A DNA stretch of 64,000 nt from Gracilariopsis chorda. Its lineage: Eukaryota > Rhodophyta > Florideophyceae > Gracilariales > Gracilariaceae. Below the pieces are notes generated by a model. It was not told where the DNA came from and did not search any database. It saw nothing but the letters and a program-made list of their open reading frames with translations. The stretch is from NCBI GenBank assembly GCA_003194525.1, contig NBIV01000097.1:1-64000 (forward strand), given 5' to 3'. The stretch's first letter is position 1; each line of letters opens with the position of its first letter. Shown here one piece after another: positions 46,120 through 53,687 of the stretch. Position numbers and translations under genes: made by a program.

Positions 46120-47099
46120 ATGTTGTTCTCACTAGTGCGCCGCAGTGATCGTACCTTTTCGGTCAATAAATCCAGCATAAAGCGACCTTCAGGATCTTTC
46201 GCATTCGTCACAATTCTCTTGCTCTACTACCCCATATTGCACTGCAGAGCATGGCATATGCTTACGCCAGATATACTGATCCAGTATGATGATGAATTTT
46301 GCATGTGCTACAGACGGGAGAGGGATAACGCCATATCTGACGAGGACGGCCACGTACTTCAAGTGCGAATACTAGATGTTGGAACGGCAGGCGGGGGAGA
46401 TTATTCAATCTGGTGGAAAGGAAGAATCGAACCTCAGGAATAGTCCCAGCTGGGATAGGGTCTGCTCTTACATTGCAGAGCTAGCAGCGTTCCGGCGAGC
46501 TCTATCCGAAGTTGCTGTGAAAGTTTGCTGTGGCTGGAGAGGGACAATCAGATTTGCTACGGACTCGAAAAGCCTCGTACACGGCTTGCAACCACAAAAC
46601 GAAGCCGCCGACGAACTTGCAAAGAAAAGCCTTGGTCTCCCCATTGCGCACCAACTCCTAAAAGAGATCGAATTTCTGGAAGTGAAACAGAGAACTCGCG
46701 TCCGTCTTGCTACCGCAGAGCCAGTAAGCCAAGTCCCAGAGTTACTATCAAATGTTTTGACTCAAAGGAGGACGCACACTGCCCTGTCGCAAATATTTAC
46801 CGGCCACGTGCCGGCGCTACATCCAGTCTCTACGTTTCTACACAACAGGAAATGTTTCTGCCCGCTCGGATGTGGGCTCAACATACTTAATAGTGTAGAC
46901 TATTTCGTTCTTAGATGCGGCCGAAGAGCCGCATCCCGGTGTCGAGAGATCCCACCTCTCCGAGAGAGGCAGGGTTCTGACGCTGAATCAATAGTAAGGA
47001 CATGGCCAGAGAACCTGTTGGTTTATCTAGAGAGGGAGAGGGGTTCTTCTCAATGTAACCTCTACCGTAGTCTTGGACTTAGAGACACGAGCTCATATA

Positions 47100-47100
<1 letters not shown>
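46120..47100 (+). pseudogene. LINE (non-LTR retrotransposon) RNase H and C-terminal end, decayed
   Basis: Across two frames a remnant of an RNase H-bearing LINE is visible. RIRFATDSKSLVHGL-type sequence (near 46550) carries the catalytic Asp segment, and NEAADELAKKSLG (near 46600) is the typical end of RNase H. A C-terminal Cys-rich stretch, KCFCPLGCGLNILNSVDYFVLRCG, follows near 46855, resembling the zinc-binding tail of I-type and related LINEs. The RT itself is missing, as expected for 5' truncation. The copy ends in CGAGCTCATATAAG and a long (CA)n run. Confidence 0.65.

Positions 47101-47101
<1 letters not shown>

Positions 47102-47174
<73 letters not shown>
47102..47174. repeat. (CA)n microsatellite, LINE tail
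   Basis: About 36 uninterrupted CA units directly at the LINE 3' end. The other copies also end CA-rich, so the tail is probably part of the element's retrotransposition signal, expanded here. Confidence 0.9.
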
Positions 47175-47175
<1 letters not shown>

Positions 47176-47300
47176 ACATATGCTTACTGCCAGATTCATG
47201 AACATCGCCTCAACGCAGAGTCGAGAACTGCGTTACAAACAGGGCAGTACTCACCAAGTAAGTTGTTCACGCAGTTGAACTACTTTCTCGCACAGAAGAC

Positions 47301-47560
47301 TCAACGACGGTTAGCATCGTCATATCTATTTCTACTACCTCTTCCGCTACGAATCCAAGCTTTCACCACCCAAATCCTTTGACGGATCCTTTCTTTTGAA
47401 TCCCAGAACTTTGGCTTCCACACCTCTGGCTTCGGCGTCCAAGCTTGAGGCTTCGGCTGGATCGGTTTATACTTTCTTCTTCTTCTTCTTTATTGTGAGC
47501 GTGTACGTCTATTACTCGTACATCGGGAGGTTTAGTACAAACCTCCAATACCTATAACGC
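47301..47560 (-). pseudogene. Family member 4, decayed
   Basis: The C-terminal 62 codons are recognisable: KYKPIQPKPQAWTPKPEVWK, PKFWDSKERIRQR and the family end NRYDDANRR before TGA at 47301. Upstream a frame break near 47490 separates this from DVRVIDVHAHNKEEEEE, which matches the VVRxW acidic box in position. No signal peptide could be found further up, and no TATAAAAG octamer is present. Confidence 0.6.
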
Positions 47561-48159
47561 TTTCTTTGTTATCGTAGCTACAAACTAAGATTTTCAGCCG
47601 TGTTAGGATCACTGAGCTACTTTGTGATTAAGCAAAGAAAGCATTAGATCTCAAAGGTACTCTCGTCTGCGTGAGCATTTCGTTACCGATGATCATCGCC
47701 TTTCATCCCTTGTTCCCTAAATTTCTACCTCTCCTTCTCCCTCTATATAGGTCATCGGCAAAGGGGCACACCACGACAAGGCGCTCTGCACGTACTACGT
47801 TGTGCAACCAGAAGATCATGATTGCGTTCTCTTCTTCCAATCCTCATATCGTCGGCGACATTGACAAAAAGAGAATCAGCCTGCAACTGTTCAAGGTCCA
47901 TCAACCCTATCCTAAACCTTCCAGGAAAAACCCTGGAAAAACTTCGATCGCATCATGTCTCCGTTGGAGCTCATTCAGGATGGAGAAAAGTCAGGAAAAC
48001 GGTGGTCGAGTCGTCTTCTGATGAAGAATTCCAAGCCTACTGCTGTCGCGCAGATAGTCGGGGGCCTTTTTGCGACATACCTCCCAGGTCCGCAACGGTG
48101 ATCGACAACCCAAAGCGGCAGGCCGTGGATCCCTGGTCGAGTTTAGCGACGTCTTAAGT

Positions 48160-48265
48160 CCGGAGAGGCGGTCGGTTCGCCGATCGCCTATGCGAGTTTA
48201 ACGATTTCCCGAGTCTGGGTCGGTGATCGGTGCGCCGATCGCCGAGGTGAGTTTAACGGCATCCT
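48160..48265. repeat. Imperfect 52-bp tandem repeat
   Basis: Two units containing CGCCGATCGCC, GAGTTTAACG and a TCTGGGTCGGT/CCTGGGTCGAA end. A weaker third unit lies upstream near 48130-48165. They overlap the 3' end of family member 5. Confidence 0.6.
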
Positions 48266-48583
48266 GGGTCGAATCGGTTTATACTCCCGGAAGTTCCGTT
48301 GATGTTTCCGGTTCCTTAGCCTGGGGCTGTAAGCTTCTTTCAGGATTGGTCTCCTGGTTTTAGACTCTAAAGCCAGTATTGGCTTTCGAAGAGGATCCTT
48401 GTAGTCACCATCATATTCCCATCTGCGGGCAATCTTGGCGACATCGACGTGGGGGGCAGCTTCATCAGCTATTGAGGAAGACTCGGCCACGCTCCCGGGT
48501 TTTACCTTGGGACCAGGAAAGGGAGCTGCAAACGCCAAGCACAGGAAAACAGCTACGAGCCAAACAACTGGTGCTTTCTTCAT
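48188..48583 (-). CDS. Small secreted protein (family member 5)
   Basis: 131 aa. Signal peptide MKKAPVVWLVAVFLCLAFA, mature start APFPGPKVKPG, then DVAKIARRWEYDGDYKD, the family acidic box, and a basic second half (RKHQRNFREYKPIRPR). The C-terminus is SPTQTREIVKLA rather than DDxxRR. This part lies in two imperfect repeats of about 52 bp on the plus strand (GTTCGCCGATCGCC...GAGTTTAACG), so the original end was probably replaced through repeat expansion or a frame change. The upstream element TTTAAAGGG (48707-48715) takes the place of the TATA box. Expected to be secreted; function unknown. Confidence 0.68.
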   Translation of the reverse strand: MKKAPVVWLVAVFLCLAFAAPFPGPKVKPGSVAESSSIADEAAPHVDVAKIARRWEYDGDYKDPLRKPILALESKTRRPILKEAYSPRLRNRKHQRNFREYKPIRPRMPLNSPRRSAHRSPTQTREIVKLA

Positions 48584-48719
48584 TTTGACGCAGAGTTTAA
48601 GTATATTCCTTTCTTTCGAAGCTCTCGCGATGTAGATGCCGAGCGGATTGAAGAAGGAAGCCTCTGAATTGTGAGAACGCAATGATATGAAGTAATCTGG
48701 CCAGATCCCTTTAAACTCC

Positions 48720-49776
48720 TTGGGTTATCGCGGAAACGTGGGTTCTGCGATAAACTCTCACGTTCATCGTCTTGCGTGCAATACAGCAAAGAAGAAAATG
48801 GATCCCTTTAGGATGACCAGGTCTAATGAAGTGCCTCACCAGGTGCAGAGTTGCACCCATTACGTGTTTTGTTCCAGCGGAACATTAGGATTGCTTTGCT
48901 GGTGTGATTTGGTTTTGGTCGCAAGATCAAGAGGGAGATTACGAGTGGAAATACAAGGGTGAGCTCTCACTCTACACAAGACTCCACGTTCTCTTCGTAG
49001 TTCGTCTTCAAGGTCACGGTGCTTTGTCGGAGGACGATTTCTCAGTTTCGACTTTGGGACGACTATGAATGGTGCGAATCCAGGTCAAAGTTCTAATCAT
49101 ACGGTTCGTGCAGGTGTATCAAGTTCCGTTCAGACTGGTTGCAATTGTGCAGACTGATCCGTGCGTGAGATTCTCAGATAATCTAGAGCTCTTCATGTAG
49201 GATAGGCTCCTATTCTTACCTAAAAGGCCTAAGAGAGACGTTGCTGCTGGAAGCGCTGTTAACGAAGCGTTTGAGACTAATGGATTGGGAATGTAGCAAG
49301 TCCATGACGTTCGCCTCTTGATATATCCCTCGAGGGAGTTGACTTATCGGGTGTGAGGCACAGCGATGGTCCGAAGAACAGAGAGAGAGAACACGACTTT
49401 CGTACTATGAAGCACGACCAACCTAGACTGTTACGGAATGCGTAACGCTCCTAGCGCTCTCGTATGGCACAGCATATTGAGCAGCAAGGTGCTCGAAAGC
49501 GAAACAAAAATGACTCGGGAGGCTTCGAGGAACAAGGCCTTCAAAGATAAGTTAAGAAGAGCAGAAACGCACCCATTGAAGAGCGAAAAGAGGTGTATGC
49601 AGCGGTCTATTGTGTTTGACGAATTTGGAAAGAATTTACAAGCCATACTCGGTTCTCACTCCGAACCAAGCAACTCGTTCATTCGGTGCTTCGACAAGCA
49701 AGGCGTATTGCTCCACATCGAAAAAGATTCTCCGCTTGCGCATTGTGACTTGCGATGAGTCACAATCTTAGTGTCA
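48720..49776. other. No convincing gene
   Basis: About 1 kb. A plus-strand frame at 49438-49758 (106 aa, basic, starting MRNAPSALVWHS) ends 18 bases from the converging 626-aa gene. It has no recognised motif and may be chance. Confidence 0.4.
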
Positions 49777-51657
49777 TCAGCTTCGCGAGCGGCGACGAAC
49801 CCTTTCTCTCAGTGTAGAATACATAGTATCTTTCACTCGTTGGAAGACCGCCTTTTCCTCAGAAGTTTGGGCCTCCGCCATCATATTTTGAGCATCACGA
49901 AGTCCATTAAGCAGCGTGATGATGTATCGATCCTGCGCCTCTTCCGCTTCCGTCACGATTTTCTCGATCAACTTATCCTCAATTTCTCGGAACTTGCCAG
50001 AGCTAGGCGCTGATCGCAGCAAATTCCACATCAGGCCTTCACTTCCCAAACCGCCACTTTTCGCAATGGCGTCAAACATCGCTCTATCCTTCTCCTCACG
50101 CTCCTTCATGCGAATCTCCTCTGACTTAGTCAATGGAACCGTAAAGCCTGCTTGGTCGCCGGAAACGTTTCGTATTTCCTCTGGTATATCACCGCCAATA
50201 ATCTTGAGAAGCTCGTCACGCTCTCTGTCGCCCAGCATAGCAGCTTTCGCTCTCTTTGCAGTGGGACTTGGGTGCAAATCGCCCATTTCTTCATCACCCT
50301 CCAAGTCGACGCTAGCAATGCTTCGTTTCGCAGAGGCCGCCGCGGAAGTGGGCTTCGCAGCTGATTCGGCCTCTTCTCTCTGTGTCTCAGCTGCCTTCAG
50401 AGTAAGCGGTTCCAACTGCGGATAGTTCTCCAACAGACAGAATGCGTATGTGATATATTGCTTCGCCTGCGAAAAGTCAGCGAATGAACTGGTGTCGTCA
50501 TTCCCCCATTCCAGGTAGCTTCGCACCGCTGCCCGATACAACGATCGAAACTCTGCAAACTTTTGCTGCAGCGTTTCACCATCACGTTCGCACATGTAGC
50601 GTGGTGAAAGCCCTCGTATATCGCTCAGTCGCACACCATGGGCAACCGCTTTGATAGGAACAGGTCTGAATTTGCGGTTATTAAACAACGGAGCAACATG
50701 TTCAACCCATGGTTTCTCCTTCAATTGCGGGTCCAGAAGCTGGTTCAAGTAAGGTGCGAGGGATTTGTCTGCGAGAGCGTGAAGCAATCTACAATACTCC
50801 CCATCTTCAAATTCGGGGGCTTCTTCAGATTCTTCCGAATTCTCGTCGTGAGTTTCGTCGGCAATGCGGTCTGTTGGAATGGAAGGTGTTTGCTCCACTT
50901 GTTGAGGTTCGGCAACAGGCACGTTAAAAGCGTCCTGTTCTTGCTGTTGTTTGTTGGCCATTTGTGCGAGTACGTTTTCCAAAGGTGGCATCCCCGGAAC
51001 GACAAGTTCTCGTTCATCGTACATAGGAACGTCTCCGCTAATCCAATGAATTCGATCAGGGGCCCCTTTTCGTTTGTACGGACCCCTGGCGACAGTTTCC
51101 GGCAAACGACGCAAACGGTGGTGTTGTTCGTTTGCTAATGAGGGGTTCTTGATGTCAAATTCATCGGCACAATCGATGATTGTGGCGAGGCATAACTGAC
51201 GTTGCACCATTTTAGCGGCGATAATTTCGCGACCGACGGCGACGCGCACTTCAGACGGAGTCTTGACATTGAGTGTTTTGAGAGCGTGTCGCACGGAACG
51301 TTTGTTGAGAATTATGATTTGTAAAGCGTCTACAGCCTCGCGCATGGACGTTGGGAGATGGTTTTTTGCGATGTTTTCGAGGCGTTGAATGTCTTCTCTT
51401 GAGAGGAGTTCGTGCTGTTTGATTCCCTTTTCAGTGAGGTCGACGTAGGTTCTCATTAATGCGGCGTTGTTCTGAGGGGTGTCTCCTTTGTAGGTGAGGA
51501 AGAGACCATGCGGTTTGATGGGTACTGCCTTTGGTTGCGGGGGTGGGTTTGTTGCTGCTGTTGGGGATGGATTTGATTTGGGTGCGGTTGTGTTTGGCGG
51601 CGCGTCGGGTGGTTTGTTTACCGCCGGTTTGTTTGTATGTTCGGCTTTGTTTTCCAT
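49777..51657 (-). CDS. Unrecognised 626-aa protein, probably nuclear
   Basis: One uninterrupted frame. The ATG at 51657 is chosen because sequence upstream of it (to 51924) is Cys/Pro-rich and lacks similar composition; the longer reading would add 89 residues. The Pro/Asn/Lys N-terminus is disordered. A helical region with TYVDLTEKGIKQHELLSRED follows, a long acidic stretch (DETHDENSEESEEAPEFEDG), a helical middle (EYCRLLHALADKSLAPYLNQ), a second disordered part with the basic SPTAKRAKAA (nuclear-localisation-like), a charged coiled-coil-like C-terminus and the end RERVRRRSRS. No family recognised. GGTACC double sites lie upstream at 51974 and 52561. Confidence 0.75.
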   Translation of the reverse strand: MENKAEHTNKPAVNKPPDAPPNTTAPKSNPSPTAATNPPPQPKAVPIKPHGLFLTYKGDTPQNNAALMRTYVDLTEKGIKQHELLSREDIQRLENIAKNHLPTSMREAVDALQIIILNKRSVRHALKTLNVKTPSEVRVAVGREIIAAKMVQRQLCLATIIDCADEFDIKNPSLANEQHHRLRRLPETVARGPYKRKGAPDRIHWISGDVPMYDERELVVPGMPPLENVLAQMANKQQQEQDAFNVPVAEPQQVEQTPSIPTDRIADETHDENSEESEEAPEFEDGEYCRLLHALADKSLAPYLNQLLDPQLKEKPWVEHVAPLFNNRKFRPVPIKAVAHGVRLSDIRGLSPRYMCERDGETLQQKFAEFRSLYRAAVRSYLEWGNDDTSSFADFSQAKQYITYAFCLLENYPQLEPLTLKAAETQREEAESAAKPTSAAASAKRSIASVDLEGDEEMGDLHPSPTAKRAKAAMLGDRERDELLKIIGGDIPEEIRNVSGDQAGFTVPLTKSEEIRMKEREEKDRAMFDAIAKSGGLGSEGLMWNLLRSAPSSGKFREIEDKLIEKIVTEAEEAQDRYIITLLNGLRDAQNMMAEAQTSEEKAVFQRVKDTMYSTLRERVRRRSRS

Positions 51658-51973
51658 TGCTAACTTTTGGAGGAGTGGGTTCGAAGGAAGTGAAGATACA
51701 ACGCTTCGTCCCGCTCCGCAACTGGGGCGGTGCGCAACGGCCGAAATCGGGGGAGCAGCTTTGAAAAGCGGGGGGGGACAGAGAGCGCACGGAGGGGCAG
51801 AAAGGGCTGCTTTACCGTAGGGAGAGATGTGTACCGCAGCGGACAAACAAGTGTTGAAGAAGAAGGCAGTTGCGGATGTGCATTCGCATAATTGCACCGT
51901 CAAGGCATATGTCAAGCCGAGCAATGTGCTCGTTCGCAGGCGACGTGCGCGGCAGCAGCTAACGTTTCGGTGC

Positions 51974-51994
51974 CGTTGGTACCAAAGGTACCGT
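51974..51994. promoter_or_regulatory. GGTACC double motif
   Basis: CGTTGGTACCAAAGGTACCG, about 320 bases upstream of the start of the 626-aa gene, almost identical to the site at 7163-7181. Confidence 0.35.
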
Positions 51995-52297
51995 CTCTCA
52001 CGGAAAGTACCAATCGCCCGCGCCTAAGGAAGGCGTACACGCGCTACACGGTGACAGTTGTAGAGACGCGTTGTTCGGTCAGCGGTTTTGGCGCGTTCCT
52101 GTTTTGAAATGCGTTTTCGTGCTGCGCGTTTCTCCCGCCAAATTCCAAGATTCAACATTAGTCATGTGGAAAGGCATCGCTTTATCCATGCAGCTATCTA
52201 GCTAGTAGATACGCATGTGTTCTGTCGTTATCAAGCATGCTAGTTTTTCTTACACAAAGCCCGTTACATTACTTGAGTAGTTCCCAAACAATGCGAA

Positions 52298-52825
52298 CTA
52301 CTTTTTCCTTTGGCCGCAAAATCGATCCAAGCACCAAGGAAATACAAGAATCGGGCTGGACAACAACAGAACGCTCACCAAAGCATTTCCGACCCGGCCA
52401 GATTGCTGCACTTCCCGAAGTCCGCGAAACAATCTAGGCGCGGCTTCAGGTCGCACTTTCGTCCAGTTTACAAGGAAAGCCAAGTAGGTGTCCGTAGGCG
52501 ATGCCCTTTCAAACACCGATTTTCTCGTTTCCTTTTCTTTGCGAATCTTGCGACGTTGCGTACCGTTGGCACCTTCGGTACCATCACGTGCATCAGAAGG
52601 TGTGTCAGACTCGCTCCAATGGATGTCACCCCAACTTTGCACCGTGCGCACAGGGGAATACCCAATGCTGGAATCCGGACAGACGTGTGTCCGTTTTGGT
52701 TCAACTGGTTTCGGTGTCGGCCCGCTTGTGTTTGCCCTGAAGCATAAAGTAAACGCTAGACAATATTTTCGAGTCAATTTACGGATACTCTTTCGTTTAG
52801 AACGCTTATTCTGTTCATTTGTCAT
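52298..52825 (-). CDS. Hypothetical 175-aa protein with C-terminal membrane segment
   Basis: From the first ATG at 52825 the frame gives a basic N-terminus (NEQNKRSKRKSIRKLTRK), a polar middle (SWGDIHWSESDTPSDARDG), a charged segment (RRKIRKEKETRK), the stretch FLVNWTKVRPEAAPRLFRG and a hydrophobic segment ALVSVLLLSSPILVFPW before a basic end. The pattern could be a tail-anchored membrane protein. It is not recognised as any family and the frame contains one of the GGTACC motifs, so it may be chance. Confidence 0.3.
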   Translation of the reverse strand: MTNEQNKRSKRKSIRKLTRKYCLAFTLCFRANTSGPTPKPVEPKRTHVCPDSSIGYSPVRTVQSWGDIHWSESDTPSDARDGTEGANGTQRRKIRKEKETRKSVFERASPTDTYLAFLVNWTKVRPEAAPRLFRGLREVQQSGRVGNALVSVLLLSSPILVFPWCLDRFCGQRKK

Positions 52826-53687
52826 GTATCTTTTTAAAACTAAACATAGGAATCTGTCACTACAAAGTAAAAGCAATTCGAAATCGAAAAGAGACGAAGC
52901 TGTTCCCTCACCATGTTGAAAACGGCATCGTGCCTGTGCTGTTGTGTTTATAGCTTTCGCACCAAGGAAGGGGCAACCCAAATGCGGAAACGCACCACCG
53001 CCTATGATCCGCTCATTGCATTTCAATCACCGTTTCTTATATTCGTACACGCTGCCGGTTTTTGTTTCTGTTACAATGTCATTCTGCTCTAAACGAAAGA
53101 CGTCCACTATTTTGCTTTCATGCTTTTTTTTTTACAAGAGCGAGCGGTCAACCTATCTTCCGACAAGAGGCTTTTTCCGAGCCATATGTCCTTCTGCTTC
53201 TTTTTTCTGAATAAAAATTAGAACAATGCTAAACATAGAGGGAGAACATACATTTAAATCTTAATGCGTATTGCTGGCCAGTATAGCAAATTAATAGTAT
53301 ATGCTCGCGTCGCATGAAAACTGGCATGTCTGTTTTCTGTATCGCGCACTGGGCCGAGACTTGTTGTATATGAACTTTAATTAACATTGCACAAAATAAA
53401 ATCACCTAAATACCTATAAACCTCATAAACCCGTATTGAGACCGAGTTGTAACAGGAAAATATGATGGGTGAGATCAATGACGATAAATAATCGTAGAAG
53501 CTCGCCACTCATTTAAGCTTCCGCGCCAGCGCACCATGTCATTGTCTTTTGCGCAGAAACAGACCGTTCCTGCGTTGACTTTTTATATTGAGGTTATCTC
53601 CGTGAGGGAGGGCAGAGTAAGGTCTAAGCAAAAAAAATGTAATACAATTAATTCTACAAAAAGCATTCACGCGCAGATTGATGCTGA
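52826..53687. other. Intergenic, no gene seen
   Basis: AT-rich 3' flank of the cullin-like gene. It contains AATAAA-type signals (for example near 53395) but these are not in an orientation that can be assigned with confidence. Confidence 0.4.

Noticed and set aside
46430..46510. Minus-strand tRNA-like fold with a good box B (GGTTCGATTC) and a D-arm-like stem
   Set aside because: The acceptor stem does not pair and the sequence is part of the LINE RNase H coding region.
47671..48157. Plus-strand frames with a TATA-like CTATATAG upstream
   Set aside because: Two overlapping frames with no recognisable domain. The composition is not convincing and part of the stretch is close to the repeat at 48.2 kb.
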